DNA from: Terebella lapidaria
Taxonomy: Eukaryota > Annelida > Polychaeta > Terebellida > Terebellidae
Reading direction: 5' to 3'
Assembly (NCBI GenBank): GCA_949152475.1
Contig: OX424570.1
Coordinates: 787,181-851,180 of the forward strand
DNA: 64,000 nt
The notes beneath the pieces are model-generated. The model was not told the origin of the DNA and did no database searches. It saw nothing but the letters and a program-made list of their open reading frames with translations. Position 1 is the stretch's first letter, and each line of letters starts with the position of its first letter. The position numbers were made by a program, and so were the translations under genes. This document shows, piece by piece, positions 13,207 through 24,500 of this stretch.

Positions 13207-13231
13207 CTATATACGAGTGACCAGATGACAT
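12545..13231 (-). pseudogene. Truncated PHD finger - coiled coil - IMPACT-domain protein
   Basis: A 228-codon minus-strand frame. Residues 18-46 form the second part of a PHD finger (C18-x2-C21-x4-H26-x2-C29-x13-C43-x2-C46). The first cysteine pair is missing, so an upstream exon is lost or absent. Residues about 50-110 are glutamine- and leucine-rich and look like a coiled coil. Residues about 143-223 match the IMPACT/YigZ (UPF0029) fold: SSFQGFCAPV, then ATHVMMAYRL, then CQDDGEQHAGGNILRILQER and DIVVLV. The frame stops just where the conserved RxxGGxxLG strand should follow, so the domain is cut short. The ATG at 13231 lies about 25 bp outside the right end of the hAT-like element, so this start is probably not native. 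The family joins a chromatin-reader-type finger to a translation-regulator-type domain. Function here is unknown and the copy is likely dead. Confidence 0.6.
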
Positions 13232-13829
13232 TGATCGATGCTCTACTTGATATGTCTATGAGGCCAAAATGGTTAATATAGTTCTGTATAAATATTCTGA
13301 CATCGTCGAAGCGTTTTCGCTAGTATTCTTCCCAGAGCGGTATACATGTATCGCACAACTACACATCTCTGACAACAAACACACACATGAATAATACAAG
13401 TTCTCCACGCATTAACCCGAATGCGACCCCGCATCACAATATACATGTACTGGTAAATAATGAAACCATCATTGATAGGGTAAAATAGAATACTTCCTGT
13501 GTCATGTCACCGATACGGTGGCAGGAGATACCGGAGAAAGAGGATGAGTGAGTTTAAAGTAATATTTTGAGGATGCTCAGCTCCTACGTTGAATTACTCC
13601 CCCCATTCTCCCCGTCCTACTGTGTTGACAGAATGTAGGTCTCGGATACCATGTACCGTTCCGAAAACGAAGTCCGAAAAAGTAATGGACATTTTTTACA
13701 CTCTCTATCAGGTCAGACTAACAGGTGTGTGGAGTCAAGAAACAACAGCGCTAGGATGGAAACGTCACCACAGCACAATGTCAGGCCGACAAGGTCTGAA
13801 AATTGGTCGTTTTTTTACCTTCTACCATT

Positions 13830-14380
13830 TCTTAAAGGGTATATATCACGAAAATTGGATATTGGTTTTTGTTATATATGTGAAAGCACTATTTGAACCG
13901 AACGAAATGGTTTCACAGCATATTGATATCATGATTCGTTCCAAAGTTATGACACTTTAAACATGTACATATTTACAGAATCTGACAACAGAGTTTGACA
14001 GCTAATTAATGTGCAAATGAGATGTATGACGTCATTGACAGACTGCTTTTTAATTAGGAATTTTTTAATGGAATAATGAGACCGTTTGTATCCATATTTG
14101 TTCACCAAAATCCATATTTTTATGCTTTTTAGTTCGAATAGTCAGTGATTCCAAGAAATTCTTGGTCGCCATGGCAACCAATGGTCTAGCTGGGCCGTTA
14201 GCAACCATGGTTGCTAAGGTCAATATCTAATTAAAAACAAGATATGCATGTATGAAACCATTTCAGAAAATAGAATATTGGGGAATATATCATCAAAATG
14301 TCTGAACACAACCTTAGCAACCAATACAGGCTTTGGAAACCAGCAGTGATAGCATCCATTAACTTTCAATGGCTCTAAAG
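13830..14380 (+). repeat. Dispersed repeat family B, copy 1
   Basis: Segments match two other places. 13835-14060 matches 41385-41437 plus 42160-42315 (ACAGAATCTGACAA, CAAATGAGATG, GACGTCATTGAC). 14160-14370 matches 47935-48190 (GCAACCAATACAGGC). It serves as an empty-site reference for the insertion at 41438. It encodes nothing recognisable. Confidence 0.7.
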
Positions 14381-14479
14381 GACAGTGATTTCTTTGACTG
14401 AAGCCAACCCTCAGAAGAAAAACCTTGTCAAGGATGAAAAAAGAAATTGCTGGGAATGGCTAAAATAAACTCGATATTT

Positions 14480-14960
14480 TGATCTCGTACAGTTTTTTAT
14501 ATTTTAGTTGGCCCGTCATAAAACCAAAATGGGTGCCACACACTGACCGGTGACTCAAGAGCAATTACCGGACATATTTTGAGGATTGGCTGATAAACTC
14601 CAAAATTGGGCGTTTTTTGTGGAAAATGGCCACCAATTTGGAAGAAAAAACTCTGTCTTGGGATATTTTAAGGTATTTTTTGTTCAAAACTCCAGGAATG
14701 ATTCACTGTACACTTGGAAGAGAAAAATGTGAACTTCAAAAATGAAAAGATAACCTAAAATTGTCTGAGCAGATTTCGAGAAAAATGGCTGCCGAAATCC
14801 AAAGTCAAGTATTTCTTGACGAACACGACAACCATCAATAAAAACTTCCGCTATATATTTTCTATTAAGACAGATTTATAAATTAATTTGAAGATCAAAA
14901 TGTTGGGAGGATTGACGATGACACAACAACCATAATGATAGGTTATCGTACCAAATCGTA
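14480..14960 (+). repeat. Diverged family A fragment
   Basis: Repeated 'AAAATGGC(T/C)GCC'-type stretches, 'CAAAATTGGGCGTTTTT' and an end reading GATAGGTTATCGTACCAAATCG resemble the non-satellite half of family A (compare 20940-21312). Confidence 0.5.
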
Positions 14961-15328
14961 CCCGGTTAAACTGAGTCTGGAGCATTCCCTCAGACTTTTA
15001 TGTATTTAATGCGCCGCTGTGGGTGGACATTATTGTGCGCCTTGTGTCAAATTACCCATGAACAACGACCATCAAAGATAGAAAACAAAGCACTTTATGC
15101 ATACATATAGACTTACAAAGGCTTACAAGTGGAAGCGAGGGTAGCGGATGTATACCTTATGCAATCCAATCGATGACGAAGTATTGACGGAAGAAAAGGG
15201 ACGCCTCCTTTCTGACATGCATTGTACTTATGAACTTATTCGGATGTACGGTGGCTTTTATCTGCCAACATTTCGAGTTTTGCTCCCGAGCAAAACAAGT
15301 TTTAAGACTAAGCTATAAAATACAGCAC

Positions 15329-15810
15329 TTTCCGACGCGTCGGAAATATTTCAGACGCATCAAAAATAGTTCTAGACGCGTCTTAAACATTTTCAACGCA
15401 TTTGAAACATTTTCGATGCGTCTAAAACATTTCCGATGCGTCTGAAACCTTTCTCGATGCGTCTACAACGTTCTCGACGCATCTGAAACATAACCGATGT
15501 GTCCAAAACTATTCTCGATGTGTCTGAAACATTTCCGATGTGCCTAAAATATTTTTCGATGCATCTGAAGCATTTCCGATGCGTCCAAAACTAATCTTGA
15601 TGCATCTAAGACATTTTTGATACATCTAAAATATTTTGATGTGTCAGAAACTATTCCCGTTGCGTCTAAAACATTTTCAATGCATGTGAAACTATTTTTG
15701 ATGCTTCTGAAACATTTTTGATACATCTAAAATATTTTCGATGCATCTAAAATTATTCTCAATGCATCTAACATTTTCGATCCATTTAAAGATTTTTTTG
15801 AATGCGTCTA
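15329..15810. repeat. Degenerate 20-23-bp minisatellite
   Basis: About 20 units of the type TTTCCGATGCGTCTGAAACA, progressively diverged. A few related units reappear at 16325-16395, beyond the element at 15821-16657, which suggests that element was inserted into the array. Confidence 0.85.
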
Positions 15811-15820
15811 ATTAGGGCTG

Positions 15821-16229
15821 GTTTACACGATCAAACTACTTCAAAATTTCTACTTCAAACTCATAAAAGTGAATTTCATGTAGTTTGATGGTGGGTGCTC
15901 ACATGATCAAACTCGTCACGTCAAACTACTTCAAACTACATCAAACTCTTTCAAATTCCGGTTTACATGGTCAAACTTCTAACTTTGACCGTGTAAACTG
16001 GAACTTCAAACTACATCATTTTCTTCATTTAATTTTGATTTTTTTTGCTCCTTTGTTGAAAGTTGCATTAAAACTGAAAGGCTGTATTATATAATGCAAA
16101 GTCACGAGTTTCAAAGTGAAAATCATGCTTATCCTTATTCGGATATGGTAAATAGCTTGAATAGTTTGACTGAGTTTGATCAAACTATTATTATTATTAT
16201 TATTATCATCATCATCATGAGCATCATCA

Positions 16230-16260
<31 letters not shown>

Positions 16261-16657
16261 CAAATTTTGTGGTGCAAACTTTTTTGTGTTCTTTTGTGTT
16301 TGAAGTGGTTTGAAGTCTCGGTTCACACGATAAATTTTCAATGCATCTAAAATATTGTTGATGCGTTTAGAACCATGTCCGACGCATCACATCGAAAATA
16401 CCTCATGCTTAAGATACACCACCTAATAGTTTCCGATGCATAAACATCAAAAGTTTTCAGACCTATCTGAATTAATTATTGTCTTACTTATTTACTGTTG
16501 AAGTTCCGTTTGTTCTGGGAAGCATACGAAGCTTAAATTCCAGCGTTCTATCATTGTTTCGAATGGGTACGGTGGCTGATATGTGACATCTGAATTTTTT
16601 TTTGCATGACACCAAAAATAAAAAGTAACAAAATTTGAAGTAGTTTGATCGTGTAAA
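15821..16657. mobile_element. TIR element inserted in a minisatellite
   Basis: GTTTACACGATCAAACTACT at 15821 is mirrored by AGTAGTTTGATCGTGTAAA ending at about 16657. Many internal copies of the same 'TCAAACTAC' motif occur in both orientations. An ATT/ATC microsatellite sits at 16184-16262. No coding capacity is seen. Borders are approximate. Confidence 0.55.
16184..16262 (+). repeat. (ATT)n/(ATC)n microsatellite
   Basis: Trinucleotide repeat, ATT then ATC then ATT, about 79 bp with one small interruption. Confidence 0.95.
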
Positions 16658-16668
16658 AAGAGGACATT

Positions 16669-17043
16669 CTATTCACGAATAAAACGTTCTATTCGCGAAT
16701 AAAACATTCTAGTCGCGAATAAAACATTCTATTCACCAATGATACTCAATAAGTTACAATTGCTATGAGTTACAAAAGCTTTTATACATCACAGTGACAC
16801 ATCGCCATTCTGGGACCATTCAACGAATATAATGTTTTATTCGCGAATAGAACGTTTTATTCGTGAATAGAATGTTTTATTCGCAAATAGAACGTTTCAT
16901 TCGTGAATAGAATGTTTTATTCGCGAATAGAACGTTTCATTCGTGAATAGAATGTTTTATTCATTTATTCGTAAATAGAATGTTTTATTCGAGAATAATA
17001 TGTTTTATTCGCAAATAGAATAGTTTTATTCGTGAATAGAATA
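16669..17043. repeat. Inverted pair of 20-23-bp minisatellite arrays
   Basis: Units of ATTCTATTCGCGAATAAAAC at 16669-16740 face inverted units (GTTTTATTCGCGAATAGAAT) at 16829-17043 across an unrelated spacer of about 90 bp. The whole can fold into a long hairpin, and TTCGCGAA in each unit is also palindromic. Confidence 0.85.
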
Positions 17044-17190
17044 TAGCGCTTTGGTGGAACGCAACAATGTGCCAAAAGATAAGTTCTTCCGGGTCTTCTC
17101 AGCGACACCGCAGCTACCAATACCAGAATATTGAATTTCATTCTGTCGTGCGGTATGACTTATTCACAATGAATCGAAATCTGATATAGC

Positions 17191-17400
17191 CTATTTGGTC
17201 ATACAATTGTAAAAAGTATCCGAACTCCCGTCAAAAATAAAGGGTTCAGACCCAATCCCATTGAACAACCATACATTACAGAACAATTTGAGCGCAGTGT
17301 GACCTGTAGCACGATTACCGTAGAACTCTAGGACAATGTGGGCGCCGCGTACACAACATGGACGAAACCATATTATCTCCGACGTGTCGTCCGTATACTC
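17191..17400 (-). other. Unrecognised open frame, possible exon remnant
   Basis: About 70 codons read on the minus strand, with a cysteine pattern (WFRPCCVRGAHIVLEFYGNR ... ALKLFCNVW ... FYNCMTK) and higher GC than the surroundings. The upstream end abuts the inverted-repeat element at 17392-17765, so the rest of the gene may be interrupted or lost. No family is recognised, and it could be a chance frame. Confidence 0.3.
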
Positions 17401-17765
17401 TGATTTTTCGTTTACACCTTTTTTTCGCACTGATTGTACAACAAATATCAGACTTTGAAAAACAGTTGGCAATCTACCTCAAAGTTAATTGAGCTCAATC
17501 ATTGAATTTCAGCGTCCGTACACGATTTTGTGGCGGGAAAAATCTTTCGAAACCAACATGTTTGTGTAGAGCACACTCCAATGTGTTTTCTGGTAGAAAA
17601 AAAATAACAGTGTGGTAGATTGCCAACTTCTTCGAGATAAAAATCTGCAGAAAATTGCCGTTTGACACCCAGATGAAGTATGCCAAGTTATAACATATTA
17701 TCATTCAGTATCGCAAAAATTTCAATGAAAAACGGTGTAAACGAGTTAGAAAATCAGGGTACAAT
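17392..17765. mobile_element. Foldback element, short copy
   Basis: Ends GTATACTCTGATTTTTCG and CGAGTTAGAAAATCAGGGTAC form inverted termini. The inner sequence (GATTGCCAACTTCTTCGA, GAAGTATGCCAAGTTATAAC) matches the larger copy at 23900-24478. Non-autonomous. Confidence 0.65.
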
Positions 17766-18345
17766 ATTATAGCATAGGCATACCTTAAGCTACGTATGCT
17801 CGAACACAAGCAAGATTATTTTTTTACATATTTTATTTGAATAGTATTTGCACTGGTGATACCATTTTGTTGCAGATATATTATCATTTGTCTCTGAATT
17901 GTTCCAGGATTAGTAGAAGAGTAAAGACTTATGGTGTAGCCTCAAATACATACTTTTGATAAGACATAGCATCACTGTAATGTCTACTCAAAGTTTACTG
18001 AGTGATAACATGGAATGAGAATAAGTTCACTGAATCAGGTTATTCAGATGTTATCAAACACAAAACAACTAAAGGTGAAAAGTGAAACACCAGATTCCAC
18101 AAAATATAGTAAATAGTTGATACAGAATAACTGTTGAACACAACCTATAAATGATGTTAAACATGTTCATCCATCACAACAGTTTTTGAATAATCATATC
18201 ACGGCTTTTGTTCTAAATGTATCTGTTTTGGCTACTTTGATCCGCTGGCAATACACTTCGAATATCATACCTAACATTTTACAACATGCACTCACAATGA
18301 ACCTACGCCTGTATGGTGCTATAAATTATCTAGGGCGATCGGTTA

Positions 18346-18530
18346 TCAATAGTAGGGCTTCTGAGTATGTTGTGTTTTCATCATGCGGAGAATTTCTTCC
18401 TCGTTGTTGTGATATTCCGTCACATCGATAGGCTTGAAGCCCCACACAGAGTATTCACTCAGACGAGTCCGCCATTCCGGGGAGCTGTTGATGGACAAGA
18501 GCGCAGCGCGGATCTTCTCAACGGTCGCCT
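18346..18530 (-). CDS. PhnD-like gene, exon 5 and stop
   Basis: The acceptor reads CACCACCACAG|AGGCGACC. It encodes EATVEKIRAALLSINSSPEW and ends ...QKPYY with TGA at 18348-18346. Confidence 0.85.
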
Positions 18531-21500
18531 CTGTGGTGGGGGTATACATATATACTATACATCATACATGTGTGTGTCAGTCTCACAGGCAACCCATCCG
18601 TGTATAACATATAAAGACGTTATATCGGAGTGAATGCTTGACTGAAGAAACATAACTCAGAGGAGACAGCGAGGCCTCAACACGAGACAACGTGATCAGA
18701 ATTCAGTATTGAATTCTGTTCTCTGTCCTGCGTGTATGTTCTATATCAGTGATAACAAATACAAATTGATACATGTTCATATCCCTGCTACTCTACATAC
18801 TACAGTACCATTATATACCCCCATTTATCTACATACAGTATACAATGTCACATGGTGAGGGGTAATGTATTTATGATCCTGCATCCACATATATAACAAT
18901 ATACCATACCTGGCAGTCTGGTGTTGTACACTATGGGTTGTACAGGGTAGGGACCGAGTGTACACACGTTGTGGAATACATCCTTGTCTGCCGGGTTAGT
19001 CTTGAGTCGGTTGGTCCAGCATGATGAGTCAATTGCCGCCACATCGGCATTACCAGCCCGTATCATCTCCAGAGAGTTATGGTGCGAGCCTAGGGGTCAT
19101 TGTAAGTATAAACTAGTGAATAATTATAAACGTAAAGATTTTACCCTCGGGACAATATAGAACCTCGTTATAGGATCCTTGGTAGATCCCTCTGTGACGT
19201 GAGAGAGTCGTGCTAAACAAGATAAACGGTTACTTTGGTATTAGCTTAAATCCAGTTTAAGCACTGTCACAGTGGGATAAAGGCGCCCAATGGGTTATCC
19301 CACGATACATCCGCTACATCCGGGTCCTCACACCTCTGACGAGACGCCTCTCAGAACACGTGACTTACCTCAGCCAATCACAACACGACAACATAAACTA
19401 ACACTTGCAGACATGACATGACATTTCGACCCAGACTTAACACGCTACATGTACTTTCCCGCCGAATAGTTCATTCTAGATTTGGCCCTGATTCTAGATA
19501 GACATGACTATTGATTTGTGGTGTATAATATTTGTGGTGTATAATATTTCGGTCACTAGGATGACTAGGTATTTATAATGTTTCATCCTCGGATAGTGGG
19601 ATTGCTTGGATAAATTTGGTGTTGGTGTTGACACATTCAAATACGTTTGAATACACGTACTAACCGGATTTTATGGTGTGACTGAAAAAGTCCATGTCGA
19701 AGCCCATTTTCTTGAGTTCCATTCTCACACAAACGTTCCCACTGAGGGATTCCTCGTCATTGTAGGCCCACCGGTGTCCCTTCAAGTCGTAGAACGTCTT
19801 GAACATATCGCTGCGAGATGGAGAGAACTTAGCGTAACAAAAAATTAGCCCAATGGCTAAGAAAGGTTACCGGACAATATATATATTAGATATTAGTATT
19901 TTGTTTCGTGACCTTGAAAATAAGGTCATTGGTCAATTCAAGGATACGATAATATTCGGCATATGTCCTTTCTAGTAAGTCCACAATTAATTCCTAAGCT
20001 GTGAAGTCAATAATAAGGGAGACATTAGCCATTATGTCCTGTGACCTTGAAAATGAGGTCAAATGTCGAATTCAAGGTCATAGCAATATTCAGCATATAT
20101 CATTTCCTATATGTTCATAATTGATTCCTAAGCTGCAAAGTCGATAATAAGCGAGCTATTAGCCATTTTGTTCTGTGACCTTGAAAATGAGGTCAAAGGT
20201 CACATTCAAGGTCATCGGATTATTCGGCATATATCATTTCCTATATGTCCACGATTGATTCCTAAGCTGTAAAGTCAATAATAAGTGAGATATTAGCCAT
20301 TTTGTCCTGTTACCTTGAAAATGAGGTCAAAGGTCAAGTTCAAGGTCATCAGAACATTCGGCATATATATCATTTCCTATATGTCCATAATTGATTCCTA
20401 CGCTGTAAAGGCAATATTAAGCGAGATATTAGCCATTTTGTGCTCTGACCTTGAAACTGAGGTCAGAGGTCAAATTCAAGGTCACGAGAATATTCAGCAT
20501 ATATCATTTCCTATATGTCCACAATTGATCCCTAAGCTGTAAAATCGATAATAAGTGAGATATTAGCCATTTTGTCCTGTGACCTTGAAAATGAGGTCAA
20601 ATGTCAAATTCAAGGTCATCAGAATATTCGGCATATATCATCTCCTATAAGTCCACAATTGATTTCGAGCTGTAAAGTCGATAATAAGCGAGATATTAGC
20701 CATTTTGTGCTGTGACCTCGAAACCGAGGTCAGAGGTCAACTTCAGGGTCACAAGAATATTCGGCATATATCATTTCCTATATGTCCACAATTGATTCCT
20801 AGTCTCTACTCTCAATATTAAGTGAGATATTAGGCTTAATATGTCCCAATATAAAGCATAGGAGAAAGTAATATATATAATATATAAATGAGTAATATAT
20901 AAATAATATATATTTAATATGGGAAAGTCCCATTTGGGCCGTGTTTGGGCCCAAAATGGCCCACTTCGAGCGATTCAAGGGCAACGAAATTTATACATGT
21001 CACAGGGGTACATACGAGGAGTGTTATGCATCAATAAGAAAAAAAGTTACTGAACAGATTTTGAGAAAACCACCGTCAAAGTCCAAAATTGGCCATTTTT
21101 CGACGAAAACTGACACCATTTTGGAAAAAGAATGCGAAATTTAAAAAACTAAAAAATACCTCCCTCTCGAAATAGTTTTAAGCATTTTTGTGCAAAATTT
21201 CCGAAAAATCCGACTGTAAACTTTAAAGATAAAATTGTTGACGGACGACGGACGATGGACGCCGGACGACGGACGCAACGCCACTGCAATAGGTTATCGG
21301 ACCAAAGGACCAAATGGAAACAATGGAATTAGTCTTAGTTTTTTTAATACATCTGTGTTACAGTCAAATTCTTCAAGGTATATCGATCATATTTGCTGTA
21401 TTTCTGAAGGATTCTAAAAACTGTTCAATCGACGACATGATCAACTGATATGATGGTACAGCCTGAGCGACGCGGCTCCGGCTGACGATGGTATACAACC

Positions 21501-24500
21501 AGAAATACATAACGAGAGTCTCTCGTTATGTATTCCTGATACAACGAGTTGCACATATCAGGTGCCATATTATAGCGCACCCAATTACGACACAAATACA
21601 TGTATTTGCCACTTACGCTCGTTCCTTGCGCGTTATGATTTCAGAGAAGAAGACTGGTCTGAGTTCACTTTTCGCGTGGACGTGAATTGGTGCAATTCCC
21701 AGAAGTTTCACTTTGTCTGCCGCCGCTTTCACCAGTTGAAGATAAGACGTACAACAGATAAAACCTGGGAATAGGGAACAAAAAATCCCGGAATCATACC
21801 ATTTATACAATAACAATTATATACATGTGAAAAAATTGCTAAGATCGTTTTCATTTGTTATTTAGGGTTTCCCATCTGTAACTCTTTGTTCACGCTGGTC
21901 AATCATAACACATCCGAAGATGATTGAACATGTTCATATGATTAGAGATTCCCACCTTATTTTTTCTAAAAACTACTCTTGTTTTTCATTACATGTGGGA
22001 TAACAGAAACGTGGAAATAAACCAATGATTATTCCATGGTTACAAAATGACCCCATTACTAAACCGGTGCATGTCTCTAGCATAATTTACTAAGTGCAGA
22101 AAAATAAGATCAAATATAATAAAGATTTGTTAGGTAATGATTTTTGTTACCCTATGGTTCACATTGTGCAGTCGGGCATTGATATGTGTTTTGTATTTCA
22201 TGAATGTCTAGTTGTTGATACATGTACGTGTTCTAGTGGACCCGAAATACAACATGGATATCAACATGTCTGCTCCTGTGACGGTGTGGTCTCATTGGGA
22301 AGGTAGTAAAAGTACTTCAGTAAGTTCAGTTATGCTGTGACACTTGTGGGAAAACCAAGATAACACGCTGATTAACGTATCTGAAGCTGTGCAGTGATAC
22401 CAGCTTTTATATCGATCATAGGCCTAGACTTCGTGCCAGACACGTACGCGATATCAATCTGTACATGCCATATGTTGTTTATAGGTTTTCACGATTCCAC
22501 CACGTGTGAGTGTCCAGCCTGTCACATGTGAACACGAACTGTATGCTGAGACAGGAAAACATTGTCCCTATTGGCTATTGCGTGTTATTTCATGAAATGA
22601 ATGGGTGCAGTTTTCCATATTTTCGATGAATCCACTTGTCCTCCCTCGATTGATGCTATTGTACACGTATTTGCTCTACATATTATTTGCTGTACTTTGT
22701 TCAGACAAAAATAAATCTATGTGTATATTTTTCTCTCTGCTTCGATATGTCCGTGATTGGAGAGAGAAAAATATATTGTGGGCTATTTACATTGAGGTAA
22801 TCTCACAATAGCGTCAATGTAAGGATCAAAATATGGGTCAATATATATAGATCTACTTTCTACAGACATGGGGAGGGGTGGGGGGTGGGGGGGGGGGGTC
22901 GAGCACCGATAATTTTACGACATGGTACATGATATGTTTACAGGCACTGTAAAATATTCCCGTTACTATTTGCTCTATGACGTCAGTTAAGGATGCTAAT
23001 CATGAACTTCTGAAGCAGGAAGTATTTCCATTTTTGTATGTTTGAGACCGTATTTATCATACAAGAGTAATGCACTTTGTTTTATCAATGCAAGATCCGA
23101 GGAAATTTATTGTAACAAAAAAAAAATATAATCAGGAGAGAGACATATTTCTGACTGTATCTACATGTACATACTACATGGAACTTGGGAATCAGTCTTA
23201 GTTTCTCAATACATCGGTGTCACAGTAAATCCTCTATTTTTCCTCCCTGTAGTAGGCTGTATGTATTCGTGAAAGACTCTGGTTTGCATACATTCGAGCA
23301 GCTATACTGCTTCCATAGGTCGTACCGTTAGGCCTGTACATTGGAGATGTGTGCCTAATTGATAATGTCACATGTGAGCCTTAGTGTATATTTGGTTTGA
23401 ACTGTTAGTTGATACCATGTAGCGCTACGTGGGAAAGTGCTTACTGAACTGAGGAAAACAGTCTTCAAAATGTATAAACAAGCATTCATTTACATATATT
23501 TCTACTGTAAAACATCTAATATTCTTGTTTTGGAAGGCAAGTGAAAATCAATAAACGCCCCTGCGTTTATTAGAAGTTTTACGGTAGACCTATACATGTT
23601 TGTATGAGATTCGTGGTCATCACAGTAAACTGTATTTTAATCAGATAATAACGCGAGTTATTCTTTACCCGTATGACTAATAAGTTCGCATCCACTTGGG
23701 ATTAATTTCAATGTGGTATAGATCTCCGTTAGTTATCTAGGCTACTTGGGTTATTTAGCTAAGCCCCAATCCCACCTCGTTAGCGCCCATACTGTTGTAA
23801 CTACGCTGGACATACCGGTATGCTACGAGTATAAGCTCTCGGATAACGCTAAACTATAGGCTATGTAAAGTTTGGCGATCCCACGATAAAGAGGTACATG
23901 TATACTCTAATTTTTCTAACTCGTTTACACAGTTTTTCGCTGATATTTTTGCGATGCTACATGGTATCGTTCTATAACTTGGCATACTTCACCTGGGAGT
24001 CAAACGGCAGTTATTTACCGAATTTCAGGCTTCTATCACGAACATTGAAAAAGTTGGCAATCTACCCCTATGTTAAATTTAGCACTGTCATTTAATTTCT
24101 GGGTCCGCACACAATTTCGTACATTTGCTCGTTTTTTTTGTTGTGGTGCAATCTTTCAAAATCAAAATGTTTATGTAGAATACACCCTCAGTGTGTCATC
24201 TGGTCTAAAATTACAACAATACTTCGAATCCTGGTGGATATAAACAGGATCAAATCCTCGAATAAGCTCAGATTCTCGAGATCCCGTTATTGGCTGAAAT
24301 TTAACATTGGGGTAGATTGCCAACTTCTTCAATTATTGCGATAGAAGTCTGAAATTTGGTACAACATTGCCGTTTGTCTCCGAGGTGACGTACGCCAAGT
24401 TATAGAATGATGCCATTTAGCATCGAAAAGATATCATCAAAAACCGGTGTAAACAAGTTAGAAAAATCCGAGTATATACCCCATTACTGGAGTGTCAGCG

